Position numbers and translations under genes: made by a program
Shown here: piece by piece, positions 47,365 to 59,344 of the stretch
Layout: each line of letters opens with the position of its first letter
Numbering within the stretch: position 1 is the stretch's first letter
The notes under the pieces: generated by a model
The model's database searches: none
What the model was told of the DNA's origin: nothing
What the model saw: only the letters and a program-made list of their open reading frames with translations
Assembly (NCBI RefSeq): GCF_003073045.1
Contig: NC_037597.1
Location: forward strand, 1,071,501 to 1,135,500
Direction: 5' to 3'
Source: Pomacea canaliculata
Taxonomy: Eukaryota; Mollusca; Gastropoda; Architaenioglossa; Ampullariidae
DNA: 64,000 bases

Positions 47365-49201
47365 GAAGAGGGTCGGAAACTGAATCACAACTGACAGCTT
47401 CGCAACACAAAGCCTGCTTACTCCTTGACAAGCATTCAGTGAACAAGAAAGGCAATAAAGTGATTCAAAATTACTTCGTGTTGTAGCAGCAACTATTTAA
47501 TGTGGCAGCCTCTGATGCAGAAAATGTTTCTGTACAAAAGACGTGAAATAAAAATGTGTTTTGTGTGTGTGTGAGAGAGAGAGACAGGGTTTGAAGCTTA
47601 AAACACGCACAATCAGAGACAATCAGAGAAGTGCTACTTACCCAACTTCCACGGACAAAATAAGTGCGTCTGGCATTGAGGACTGAAGTCAGTCTGCACA
47701 GTGCACATGTCATGGCAGTCAACACACAATACACACGTCATGGCAACACAATGGGGATGACAGGTGCCCCTCACGTGGTTTGGCTGTGGCAGGCTCTCCA
47801 AATGTCACAATAAGCAAACATCACAAGCGTCACAGCAGGCAGATGGTCGGCGGACCAATTGTCAGAGTGCCGAGACCAAGCAGACTCGCCAGATGTCACG
47901 AGGTTAGGCCTGCACGTCCAGTCATGTATTTCTCGTGGTTGTGAGAAACGCTGATTGATGCGAGCAGTTTGCACACATCCTACTCACGTCATGCAACCCA
48001 AAAACCTTGCATAAACTCTTTTCTGCAATACAAACCGTCTCCTTCAGCCATACCTGTGGACATCATGAATACAATGTACAAGACAGGGAGACTACTCGCA
48101 CTCTCACTCAGCAGACAGGGAGACTACTCGCACTCTCACTCAGGAGAATACTGGGAAGATATTGAGTACTATTGAGAATATGAAGAAATGTTATCATATT
48201 AAACTGCAAAAGGGTGATCATCACTTCAGTTTATTCAAAACAGCTCAATGTCGCTACCGAAGCGAGTGATCTCTACACGTCCATGGAGAGAAGCGAGCGG
48301 AGTGGACTCCAGCCAGTAGATCTAAACAGTTCGCACTTCAAATAACATTATATACATTATATACATTTTTTACATTATATACAGACCTATTGCAAACCAA
48401 AAGAGTAAGAAAACGCAGCAGAAGCACATGTAAGCATGAAGGTCCAACACTTTTCTCCAAATGGAAGCACGACCACAGAAGAAAATCAAGGGGAGCCTAT
48501 CCTCTCAGCCTGCGAGGTGAAGGGACACAACTCTCATATCACCCGGCAACTGGGTCAAGTACATGAAGAGAACCGCGGTGTTTGTTGACAAACATACGAA
48601 ACTCTGTTTATGATGAGTATACTGACCGTCACGTGGGCGTCACGTGGACACCTCGCCATTTGGGGTGCTTGGTGGCGCAGTGGGTAAAGCGCCTGTCATC
48701 ACGACATCGAGAATTCCGCTTCTCCAGCCTGTTTGCGTGCGTGCGTTCTTGCATAATATGTGTGTGTGAAGAAGAATTTGATACATACCCTAAATTAGTG
48801 CGTGTTCCTGAGCTTGTATGTAAATCACGATGAGCCCACTGGGTTCTGAGAAAGGAGATTTATAACTACGCTACATCATCATCGTCATCATCATCTTACA
48901 AAGACTTAAAATGTAGAGCAGGAGCTCAGAGTCGATGAAGTTGTGTGCTTGCCACATCTCCCTTCCCATCAAATAAATAAATAAATAAATAAAAATAAAG
49001 TATTTCTTCATCGTTGTGTGTGTGGCTGCGGACACAGACAAGTCAAACACACTAGCATCGACTCACAGTATCCTTATCTGTCTCGAGCGCGAACTATTCT
49101 AATCTCTCTGTGTCGAAAACATTACTGTTCAAACTGTTCATTGAATTGTGTCCTCTATATGTGAGCGAAGTAACCTACTCATTTCTAGGGGTAGCAGAGG
49201 A
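47365..49201. other. Intergenic between PAP-D and mannanase 1
   Basis: No gene is recognised. It contains a 32-bp direct duplication (48081-48143, ACAGGGAGACTACTCGCACT), TATACATTAT repeats near 48350-48380, a SINE (48665-48897) and an (AAAT)n run (48974-49003). An open frame at 47771-47974 on the minus strand has no recognisable features. Confidence 0.45.
48665..48897 (+). mobile_element. tRNA-derived SINE
   Basis: The A box TGGCGCAGTGG (48673-48683) and AAAGCGCCTGTCATC match the tRNA-like head of the family also seen at 9975-10195. The B-box region (CATCGAGAATTCC) is degraded. The body ends in a CATCATCATCGTC-type tail at about 48877-48897. Confidence 0.7.
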
Positions 49202-49286
49202 GATAAGCAGTGAGGGTTCACAAAAATTGGTGTACACAGGTGAATTTTTATTAGATGTGCGCTGCACTAGCTCCTTGTGTATAAAA
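49202..49286 (+). promoter_or_regulatory. Mannanase 1 promoter (GATAAG plus TATA)
   Basis: TATAAAA lies at 49280-49286 and GATAAG at 49202-49207. A likely non-coding first exon runs from about 49310 to the donor AAGTAG|GTAATA (49436/49437), followed by a 65-bp intron to the acceptor at 49501. The GATA to TATA spacing (78 bp) is looser than in the phosphatase genes. Confidence 0.6.
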
Positions 49287-49521
49287 GGAGACCATCGCCG
49301 CCGGCCCAGAGTCGCAGTTTTTGCCCAGGTAGCACTTTTTACCTGTGAAACGTCTGCTGAACACTTCTCTCTGTCAGACGACAGTCTGGCCTCTCGCCAG
49401 CACACGTCCTCTAACTCTCGCCTTTGACAGAAGTAGGTAATACTTGAATAGAAACAATCTGATTGAGAAGCTTACTGAAGACTTATGCTCTACTTTTTCA
49501 GGTTCTGACGAAAGACTGAGA

Positions 49522-50997
49522 ATGCACATCCAGCTCTTTGTCGTGGTCTTGCTGTGTTCTGCTGTATGTGATGCCCAAGGTGAGATGACTGCATCTGGCC
49601 ACCGACAGAATTATTTCCTGAGTAACGGCATTGACAACTGTTGTCAAAATTTTGTCAAATAGAACAGATGAGCGAGTGCAGACAGAAACAAAGAGATTTA
49701 AAGTCAAAGCAAGGGCAACACTTGCTGTTTGTTCATCTCATTTTCTATGAACTACCTGTCATCTCCGATGAAAATGATGTAGAAATAATTTCATGACCAT
49801 TGCTACCTCGGAGATTATTCGAGAAAAAGTCCCCCTTGACACACGTGTCTAAGACTGGAACTCACTTCCTTAGTGTGTTGGGACAGAGGGGACTGGACAA
49901 CGACAACTACAGTTCAGTCAGGATCAGGCACCCATGAGTTGTATTAATGTTTGAGGTCAGAGGGAGCCAGGCACTGACTCTGTTAGTGTTGAATTTACAA
50001 ACTTATTTCTTGAGTGTTGAGTGAGACAGGGAGACACACCTCGTGTACGTTCTTTTGTTAGTTGTCAGCTGAACATTTGCAGGTTGTGAGTAGTCATCAT
50101 CTCACCTATAGTTGTGAATTTTGAGAACTCATCCCAATCACCTCTTGACTATATTTTTATTTATAATTAATTTGATTTGCATCTTAAATTTTGCGTTTAA
50201 TTTAGTGCTGCAAACATGTCGACTAGCTTATCTTATCAGACTTGGGAACAACGCTAGTCCTACATTACAACAAACGACAACTCTCTGTTCATTGTTGTTG
50301 TATCATGAAACTACGTCATGTGACAGGGTCAAGGCTGCAGATACAGGGCATGAACTTCGTCAAGGATGGTCATCATGTCGTCCTGTCTGGTGCCAACACC
50401 GCCTGGATCGACTACGGCAACGACTTCGGCAACCACAACTACCAGCGGAACCGAGAGCGGTTCCTACACAAGCTGGACATGGTCAAGAACGCTGGCGGCA
50501 ACTCCATGAGTGAGTAGTCCTTCAGCGGCGACCTTTTTGCACCAGCATAGACTTACAGTGTACATGTTGGTAAAGGCTCCTGTGCTCCTGCTGCTAATGC
50601 TAAACGACCCTTCATGTCTTTCTACTCGCTTTAACATACTCTTGATTGTCGCTCTGAAGACGATCCCTAACTCTCCTGTCTGTAGGAACCTGGATCCACG
50701 TTCACGGAGCTACGTCGCCATACTTCGACAGCAACGGCGATGTCGTCAGGCTGGACAGAGATGGCACGTTCCTGTCGGACTTCAAGCAGTACCTTGACGA
50801 CGCCCACAGTCGCAACATTCTTATCTTCCCCTGCCTCTGGAACGGCGCCGTGGTGCAGCACCAGGAGTGAGTGCTGGGCCTTGAGTGTCGGAGTGACCTC
50901 CCTTAGCCTGCCGCTAGCGTCCGCCACTTATTCTTCTGTTGCATTAGGAAAACATATTATTGTTCGTATCTGGAATCAAATTTAGCTGCTGCTGCTA

Positions 50998-51040
<43 letters not shown>

Positions 51041-51043
51041 CGA

Positions 51044-51074
<31 letters not shown>

Positions 51075-53301
51075 AGAAAGCTGGTGAGTCATTGATGTTA
51101 TAACAGTCGCTGGTATTTCTCCTCAGACTTTTGCACGGTCTGATCACCGACACCAGCAAGCTGCAGACCTACTTGGACAAGGCGCTGATACCCTGGGTTA
51201 CTGCCGTCAAGGACCACCCCGCACTGGGTGGCTGGGACATCATCAACGAGATGGAGGGCTTCATGAACCCTGAGATCCACGACAGCGACCCCTGCTTTGA
51301 CACAACCTTCCTGCGAAACTCTGGAACTGGGTGGGCGGGCAAACTGTACACTGCCAAGGAACTGCAACGGTAACATTAATTACAGCTCTGTGGCATTGTC
51401 CTTTAGGTTGCCTTTCTCTGTGTCTGTGTTTTCACGCATGCGCAAACGTGAAGGAAAAAGAAAATTAGTGATAGCCCTTAATTCAAGTGGAAATCAAATT
51501 TCCTTTGGTCTTGGATGTCATGTTGTGCCAGCGTTGGTCCTGAAGATTACAGAACAGTCACATGTCATTACATGTCACCGACCTGCTTTCTGCTGGAGAG
51601 AGAAGTAGAGCAGTTACATGTAGTTGCCGTTAAGTGCCCGACGATCTGTTGAGAAGGTGAAAGGTCGTCCACAGGTGACAACAGGTTGATGTCCACAGGT
51701 TCATCAACTGGCAGACGGATGCTATTTTGCGGACTGACTCCCACGCCCTGGTCAGCGCAGGAAGCTGGAGTCAGAAGTCGCAGACTGACAAATTTGGCGA
51801 CCACAACCTCTACTCTGACCACTGCCTCGTCAAGGCTGGAGGAAAGCAGCTGGTCAGTATTCTGTATGGTATTTGTAGGTACACATCGGTTAATAGGGTG
51901 TTTCTATGTGGTATTTGTAGGTACACATCGGTTAATAGGGTGTTTCTATAGGACACGTCATACATCAGTTTGTAAGGTGTTTCGAGAAGATCAAGTGTTC
52001 TAAAGTGGAGATAGATAATGAAGACCACGTTAAATGCAGACAAACATCTGGATGACTTTGAATGTAAACTGACTTAGACTGGCACATGAGAAATGTTAGC
52101 CTCATAGTAACCCTCACTGAGTAATAAGCTGAGTGAATGCAGGTCAGCAACGTGGCCTGATGCACGTCGGTCAACCAGCTCAGTGCAGATAATAAACACA
52201 TGTAGTACACTGAGTATATAACTACTACAGGGTCTAAAGTGGCTGATTAAAAGATAGTAAATGGTACAGTGTGTATTAGAATAATTTCAATCTTCCACAG
52301 TTTAGCAGCTGTAAGGGAGGGGCTGTGAGTGGTTTACCTTGTCTAGGTCATACAGACAGCTGTTCTTCTTGGCTGCAGGGAAAACTGAATTTCTATCAGA
52401 CTCATTCCTACAGCTGGCAGGGAGCATTTCCAAGTGACTCGACTTTCCGCGTGAGTATTTTATACTACTACTACTAATAATAATAATAATCGTCATCGTC
52501 ATTGTCGTCGTCGTCGTCATCATCATTGTATAGCGCATTTCCCCACTTCCAAGTAGACTAAATGCGGTTACAAAGGTAAAATATGCACAAATATGCAAAA
52601 ATGTCAAAAGGTACAAAAGGAAGACAAAAAATGAAAGAAAACACTCCTCTGGATCAGTTTCAGAAAAACTTTTCACCATTTCTTTTGAGAATGAAAAATC
52701 AGAGGATATCAGATTGTATCAGGATAGAAATATCTTGACTACGGGTGTTGACGACGGGTGTTGACTACGGGTGTTGACTACGGGTGTTGACTACGGGTGT
52801 CGACTACGGGTGTTCAGTTTGTAGTCACTGCATGTCCCGCTGTTTACAGCGGTCAGAAGTTTACAGTTACTATCCCGTGTCCAGTGTGCTAACCCTTTAC
52901 AGTGCTTACAAATTTAATCCACACATTATTCTGTGATAATTGTTACATTTAACTCGGCAAAGTGTGTTTGTAAACGAGAGAGTGCAAGAAATAGTTCGGC
53001 TGCCCCAGCCTTTCAGAAGCATATAGAGAGGATCGGACATGAGGAGGGTTACAGGCTGGTTGATGAACTGTTGCCACAGCACAGCGCTGCTGACTTCGGC
53101 CTGGACAAGCCAATCGTGGTGGGCGAGTACATGCAGAGTTCGGGTGGAGGGATGAGTTCGGCTCAGCTCTTCACCTACTGCTACGAACACGGGTACGCGG
53201 GATGCTGGATCTGGAGCGATGAGAGCGAGGACATCCAGGCGTCCGGCATCCGGGCCATCAGCTCGCGCACAGACCACGGGGTCATCCACCTGACCTTGTA
53301 G
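49522..53301 (+). CDS. Endo-1,4-beta-mannanase, GH5 (molluscan type), gene 1
   Basis: Secreted hydrolase cutting beta-1,4-mannan from algae or plants. Exons: 49522-49579, 50327-50509, 50686-50866, 51127-51369, 51699-51852, 52379-52450, 53080-53301; 1,113 bases, 370 residues, all phases agree. A signal peptide (MHIQLFVVVLLCSAVCDAQ) precedes the GH5 barrel. Landmarks: FLSGANTAW-like VLSGANTAWIDY, WDIINEMEG with the acid/base Glu, YQTHSYSWQG, and KPIVVGEY with the nucleophile Glu. The order and length match Aplysia, Haliotis and Mytilus mannanases (GH5 subfamily 10). It differs from gene 2 near the active site: TWIHVHG where gene 2 has TWVHIEG, and EYMQSSGGG where gene 2 has EFNHLHGGG. The last exon could start earlier (acceptor at 53016), which would add 21 residues; 53080 is preferred because it matches gene 2. 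AATAAA lies near 53433. Confidence 0.94.
51000..51075. repeat. (GAT)n/(GAC)n compound microsatellite, mannanase 1 intron 3
   Basis: About 13 GAT units run directly into GAC units. Confidence 0.95.
51868..51951. repeat. Two-copy 41-bp repeat, mannanase 1 intron 5
   Basis: Adjacent near-perfect copies contain GGTACACATCGGTTAATAGG, just inside the intron. Confidence 0.9.
52737..52815. repeat. 13-bp tandem repeat, six copies, mannanase 1 intron 6
   Basis: Unit GACTACGGGTGTT with two single-base variants. Confidence 0.95.
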
Positions 53302-54056
53302 TCCACTTCCAGTCATGTCGGGTGTCAAGGTACTCGGCTCTCGACAAGGCATCTGACCCCACCCATGGCGGGATGATGTCACCGTCGGTTGAAAACGATT
53401 GGCTGCTGCACATTAGTATCAGGATTTTCTGGAATAAACTCTTCTTAACCTCTGTTTTATGTTTTCATGTGTTCTGGCTGAAGATATCGCCATCTCCTTG
53501 ACAAACTCTTCAAGAAAATCGGAATGGCTGACTTGAAGACAGTTTAATCAAACGCTAGATGACAAAACCCGGTTTTTATTTACAACCTTGGGTACTTTGC
53601 TCAACGTTTATAGAAATTAAAATTATCATAATTTTATTGTTTGTGTGATTTGGGGTGCAGGGTTCGTCCGTTGCACAAATATGGATGCAAAATAATAATA
53701 ATAAATGTCACAAACACTTTTTCTCTTTTATCCTCTTTCTTATTTCTCAATTGTTCTCACTCACTCCCTTACACACACGCACACACACTTGAGCATGTGA
53801 TGCTGTTGTTACTCGTGTTATTGAAATGTACTTGACAGTTTTAAAAAAACTCACCTTTAAACCTGTCGATTTGATGCTTTTGTTTGTTTGGTTCCTTGTT
53901 TATTTTTAAATACGCAGTTAAGGCGCACAAACAGAAAGTTTCTGTATTAAGCAAGCTGAAGCCAAAGCACACCCCAAAACACGAGAAGAAAATCATAAAG
54001 TACAGGACATCTCTCGGTCAGCAGACAAAGCCAACAAAGCTGTTTTCACTTTTGAA
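53302..54056. other. Tail-to-tail spacer between the two mannanase genes
   Basis: It contains both 3' untranslated regions. No gene or classified repeat is seen. A minus-strand AATAAA (TTTATT at 54057-54062) lies about 160 bases past the gene 2 stop. Confidence 0.5.
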
Positions 54057-54220
54057 TTTATTCTCAATAAAAGACACGATGATGAGTTCTGATGAAACGA
54101 ATAGATGTCGAGCTTACGAAGACATTTACTGCACGTGGCAAAAGTGTTTTGGAAGCTGAGGTGAGACTTGTCCCCACCATTACTTTGCTACACTGCTTGT
54201 GTCGGTCATGGTGCGCATGC

Positions 54221-57200
54221 TCACAGGTTGATGGGTACCCTGCCGTTGAAGTCCACCCTGCCCCTGAGGGCGGCGATGCCGCGCATCTGTGTGTCCGTGT
54301 CGTCCGTGTCGCTGCCGTCGGCGTTGGCGTGCCAGGTCCACGCGCCGTCGTAGCCGTGGTCGTAGGCGTAGCGGAAGAGATCCTCGATGGACATGCCGCC
54401 GCCATGCAGGTGGTTGAACTCAGCCACCACCAGCGGCTTGTCCAGGCCGAAGTCGTTAAAGCTGTGCTGTAAGGGAGACAAACATTCTCACTACATCTCC
54501 ACACCGAAGTCGTTAAAGTTTTTGTGTGGAAAGGGAAACAACACAACATGTCCATGCCGAAGTCTCCACTTTGTGTGGTTAAAGAAGACTTCATTGAGTA
54601 CAACGAAACTCGTAACGGTAGCCAAGTCAAACAACAGCAATTTATTTATCTATCTATTTTTATGTTATGCTTACTGGTGGCTTTATTGTCTGTCACCTCT
54701 TGTGATGTTGATACACTTCGCTATCTGATATTTTTCTAGCTCAGTGTCAGTGATCGTAAGCAACACGTGTGTAAAAGAACACGCCGACAATAAAAGTATC
54801 CAGTCAAAGTCAGGGCACGACAGAATATGTTTGCGTGTTGCGAGGAACATGTTCCTGTTAGAATCGAAAGATGAAGTTCGAATGCCAGAAGTAATTATTG
54901 TATAGTTTGTAAATTGATCTTCGCTCGTAAGTACAAGTTTACACATGAATGAACGGAAGAAACTAGTCTTTAAAACTGTGGAAGAAACACTCACCTTGAA
55001 GGGAGACTCCTGAGGGAAGTTGCCCTGCCAGTCGTAGGTGTGGGTGGAGTAGAAGGTCAAGGTCCCCTGCAGGCACAAAGGTCAGTGACGTGTGTGTACA
55101 GATTGTGAAGTGACGACTGTCACACAGTGTACCAACACACGAACTGACACACACCACGCAGACCACCGTACACTCATGACACATGTGACGTAAGCCAAGT
55201 GTCAGAAAGGTAACGTACAACGGCGTGCACGTTTGACACACCTGTCTTGAAACATCACACGACTCAGTGACACTGACGAATGTCACAGGATCCAGTGACA
55301 GAACAGATTCACAAAACTACACGTGTGACGTATTAAATACCGAGACGTACGTTCTGCAGTAGTGACGTCACGTGACCCACACTCACCCCTCCTCTGCCGC
55401 CGGCCTTGGTGAGGCAGTTGTCGCTGTAGAAGTTCCTGTTGCCCCAGTTGTCGGTGTTGGAGCGAGCCGTCCAGGAGCCGGCCGTCACTAGAGCCGATGA
55501 GTCCACCTGCTTGATGGCATCCGCTTGCCAGTTGATGAACCTGCGTCACCGACCTCTTACATTTAGCCTCTGACCTCTGAACCGTTCAACAACAATTTCA
55601 AGGGGTGAAGACTGACCACACCGCGAACAGAAAGCAATTGGTTTACAACACGAACACGAGTCGGCATGAGCACCCACATCCACACTCACCCATTAAAGTA
55701 GAGACCTCCATTTTTCTTTCCCTCTACTTTAGTCTCCTGTTCTTTATCTTTCTTCTCTTCTTTCACTCTCGTAATAAGATTTTAAAGTAATTGGTAGGCG
55801 AATTATTTTACTTTTAATTTATGAAATCAGAGATAGACGCCCCGCCTTGTAGAGTGACTTCATGACCAGTCACATGGCGACTTTGAGCAATGCGCGGGAG
55901 AAAATGAAGAGTTGCTTTACCTGAGCAGATCCTGGGCACGGTATCCGCCACCCGCCCACCCGGCGCCACTGCCGCCCAGGATCGGGTGTCGAAGCAGGGC
56001 TCGGAGTTGTACTCGCCGGCTTTAATGATTCCCTCCATCTCGTTGATGATGTCCCACCCGCCCAGGGCTGGGTGGTCCTTCACAGCCTGCACCCAGGGCT
56101 TGAGCGCCTTGTCGATGTAGGACTGCAGCTTGGACTCCACAGTGATGAGGCCACCCAGCTCGCTGGAGACAGACAGGTGGGGAAGCAGCACAGGAATAAC
56201 ACTTCTCCTCACTATCGCTCTTTCACCTTTTCAGGTAAAGTCAGGCATCGCTCATTCCCAAGATGTCTCACACGCTTCCTCGTCAGAGGGATGAGGCTGC
56301 GACTAACCAGAAAATTACTGGACTTTCAGAGAGCTGGGACACTGCTGTGGCAACAAAAGGAGGGAAAGGCTGGCACTTGTCCACGAAGAACATTCTGGCA
56401 GCTTTTCTTTGGACAGGGGAGGGGCAGGCTTCACTACACTCGACTGCGGCGGAGAGGGAGGATGTTTTGTTTGTTTGTTTGTTTGTTTGTTTGTTTGTTT
56501 GTTTGTACTTACTTCCGCTGGTGAACAGCACCGTTCCAGAGCGTGGGGAAGATGAGGATGTTCCTGGCTCGTGCGTCGTCAAGGTAACGCTTGAAGTCGG
56601 AGATAAAGGTGCCGTCATTGTCAAGGCCGGACACGTGACCACTGCTGTCAAACTTTGGCGACGTTTGACCCTCGATGTGCACCCAGGTTCCTGACGATTG
56701 ACAAGAAACTTTCACTGTCAGTACAAAGTATTTCTTTGGAGTGTAAAAGAAATGTCGCCACTAGTAGAAACACAGAAGTTACTTTGATGCATCAAATAAT
56801 TGTCTGTTTGAGAACTTTTCCCGAAATGAAGTTAAACAAAGCCTTCACTTGAAATAGTTTTAAAACTACAGCCCTCGGTGGAGGATTAAAGTTTGTTAAT
56901 TCATTATCTGCTTAGTGAATAACCCGAGATCTGTCAAATATCTTTTGAAATATTATTTGCTGCTGCTTGGAGTGGTCAGTGCTCAGAAGTTTTATAAAAT
57001 GTTGCTGAAGTTGAGATGGAAAATCCTACAACTAAGGTGAAGACAGGATATTTGTTAAAACTAATCCACAAGACACCCGTGGCACCCACTCATGGAGTTG
57101 CCTCCTGCTTCCTTGACCTTGTCCATGAGGTAGATGTAACGGTCACGACGATACTGGTACTGGTTGTTGCCGAAGTCGTAGGCGTACGACACCCAGGCGG

Positions 57201-57557
57201 TGTTGGCACCCGATAGGAAGATGCGCTCACCATTGTGCCAGATGTCAGTGCCTGAGCGACTCAGAAAGCCACCTGTAGGACAATAGCATGTCACTCATCA
57301 AAGATACAGCAGAAAGTCAGTCACTGATAAAATACGTGGATGTAAAGCACCTGGAAAATAACACCGCATGTTATCGATAACAAAACAGCATAAAGGTCAC
57401 CAAAAGGAACAAAAGGATATTAATTGCCGAGTAAATGACAGCAAACCTTTGATGAGCAGAATGGATGCTTAAAAATGTTCAAAACAAACTTTTAATGGAA
57501 CATACCTAGAGCAGACCCTGCCAAAGCCAGAAACACCAGCACAACAGGCCGTAACAT
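54221..57557 (-). CDS. Endo-1,4-beta-mannanase, GH5 (molluscan type), gene 2
   Basis: Minus-strand paralogue of gene 1 with the same seven-exon structure: 57506-57557, 57090-57272, 56513-56690, 55921-56162, 55387-55540, 54995-55066, 54221-54466. A signal peptide (VVLVFLALAGSALG) is followed by FLSGANTAWVSYAYDFG, TWVHIEG, WDIINEMEG (acid/base Glu), THTYDWQGNF, and PLVVAEFNHLHGGGM (nucleophile Glu). Exons 2, 5 and 6 equal those of gene 1 in length. Exon 4 is 242 bases against 243: one base is missing at about 55981-55984, just after PCFDT, and the aligned frame resumes as GSGAGWAGG. Allowing for it the protein has 375 residues. Its active-site motifs keep the family-typical HIEG and HGGG, so it is the more conventional enzyme. 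Alternatives are unlikely; whether the break is real or an assembly error is open. Confidence 0.92.
56465..56507. repeat. (GTTT)n microsatellite, mannanase 2 intron 3
   Basis: About eleven GTTT units, six bases from the exon 3 splice donor on the minus strand. Confidence 0.95.
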
Positions 57558-57738
57558 CTGGAAGGAAGGAAATTGGCATCAAAAATTGTCCTTTCCGGAT
57601 ATTTAGATAAGTTACAAAACTGAAATATCGGTAACTAGGACAACGAGTTCCTCTGTGAGAGTGCGGCTTATTATTTATTTGTCAACTAAGCTCGGTTGTT
57701 AAAGTTGTGTTTATGTGACATTCCGAACTCTCAATAAA

Positions 57739-57811
57739 AGTAAATATTGACATTGTAAAGTAAATATTGACATTGTAAAGTAAATATTCACATTGTAAAG
57801 TAAATATTCAA
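57739..57811. repeat. 20-bp tandem repeat, nearly four copies, mannanase 2 5' intron
   Basis: Unit GTAAATATTGACATTGTAAA, with a G-to-C variant in the last copies. It lies between a likely leader exon and the coding start. Confidence 0.92.
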
Positions 57812-57827
57812 GTCGCACCACAAACTT

Positions 57828-57928
57828 ACCTTGGTGTCGGAGTTTTGTTCTTTCACTGAGCTTGGCACCGGCGATCGTTTTATACACACCCAGCCTCTGG
57901 CAGTCGCTGGGAAAAGCACTGAGATAAA
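57828..57928 (-). promoter_or_regulatory. Mannanase 2 promoter and leader exon
   Basis: On the minus strand, TATAAAA is at 57884-57878, followed by a short leader exon ending at donor CCAAG|GTAAG (57830/57829). A GATAAA motif lies about 40 bases upstream of TATA (57923-57928, plus-strand orientation). GTGTATAAAA followed shortly by ATCGCCG is shared with the gene 1 promoter. Confidence 0.6.
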
Positions 57929-59344
57929 AAGGTCAGGACACACTGACCAGGTTCTGACAGACCCTGGGTTGTCTAGCTATCAGTGTGACACAGTAATGTG
58001 CCCTTTCCCCTGCTTTCCCCTAATCTACAACACCTGACCACTCCCCTGGCCCAGCGCCAAAGGTGTCGACAAAGAGTAATTCTGTAACAGAAACTCGGAA
58101 ACACAAATGTACTTCAAGGATGATCTTACAAACACTGGAACAGCAATTCGCCCAAACTGTTTATGTCGACCCTTGTCCTACAAAGGTTTTAACATTGAGC
58201 TCACGGCTTAATTCAAGCAGATGTCTACAGAAAAGTTACAATCTGTGGAAGTTAAAGAATGTTTAGAGGGCAGCAGCACTTACTAACGAATGCATTGCAA
58301 GTACTGAGGCTTCATGAAGGATTGAAGCCAGGTGGTAGCTACATGGACAAGAATATGCATTGTAGAAATAAATAATATAGAGAAAGATTGTAAGGAAGGG
58401 ATGGACTGACTGTGAATGAAGGGCATCCAATCTCTTTGAAAAGACTCTTCAACTGAATAAAAACTTACATTACAGAAGCTAAACTATCCTACCTGGAAAA
58501 TAGAAAAATGTGCAAAACGCTGCTGCAAGTAAGGAAAGTCCATCACAAAGAGCATCTACTGACAACCTGAACAAAGTTCCTCTGACCACAAAGTCTTCTA
58601 CCGTACATTAAAACACATATGAAGTTCCTCTGACCGAGATGTTTTCTACCATACCTTAAAACACAAATGAAAACTGTACCTGAAAACATTTGTTGCAGAC
58701 ATTCTAACACATTCCATGATGTCATGGTCAGCACTTCAAGACCCTTCTTTGAAAGCTCAAACTGGTGTTACATGTATAGTCAAGGGACTTTGTTGATGAC
58801 CCTACTCAATCCTTTTTTAAATGTTTGATGCCTATGTCCACCCTACACTCTATGGCTCAGAAATCTGTGGTCTGAGTGCAGATGGTAACATACTCAAATA
58901 TACCTTTGCTCACAATGAAGAAATGTTTGAATGTTTCCAGTAGAACTCCCATCCTATGACTATGGTGAATGTGAGAGATATCCAGTATATAGCAATGTAT
59001 TCATGGGTATGGCCTGGCAAAGCTTGTAAAATGTTGTTTGATTTGCACTATGACAATTAGGTGAGATGGTTAATAATGAACTGATTTTGTGGATTGTCTT
59101 TGTACTGGAAAATCATTGGGTTCAAAATGTCAAGGTTGGGGTTTTTTTTTTTGTTTTTTTTGTTTGGTTGAAAGTTTTGAAATTCAGGTTGATGGATTTT
59201 TTTCTCCATACTGGCCGAGTAAACATACTACTTGAAAGTTTCCTCAGGTCAGCAGGCCATTATCCCTAAATATAAAATCCCTTGGTCTGGCTTATGTAAC
59301 AGACTCCTTATCATGTCACGAACAACTCCACACAGTATTGCAGA
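57929..59344. other. Intergenic between mannanase 2 and the satellite
   Basis: It contains a two-copy repeat of about 50 bp (58573-58670, AAGTTCCTCTGACC) and a possible LINE remnant (58790-58950). No host gene is recognised. Confidence 0.45.
58790..58950 (+). mobile_element. Possible degenerate LINE remnant
   Basis: A plus-strand frame reads VHPTLYGSEICGLSADGN, resembling the TLLYGSEIWG segment near the end of non-LTR retrotransposon ORF2. Stops interrupt both sides. It is not clearly the same family as the LINE at 34799. Confidence 0.4.

Noticed and set aside
48665-48760. tRNA gene
   Set aside because: The A box is good but the B box is degraded, and no cloverleaf closes.
53017-53079. Upstream extension of mannanase 1 exon 7 (acceptor at 53016)
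   Set aside because: It stays in frame, but mannanase 2 and the known family lack these 21 residues; the acceptor at 53079 gives the matching exon.
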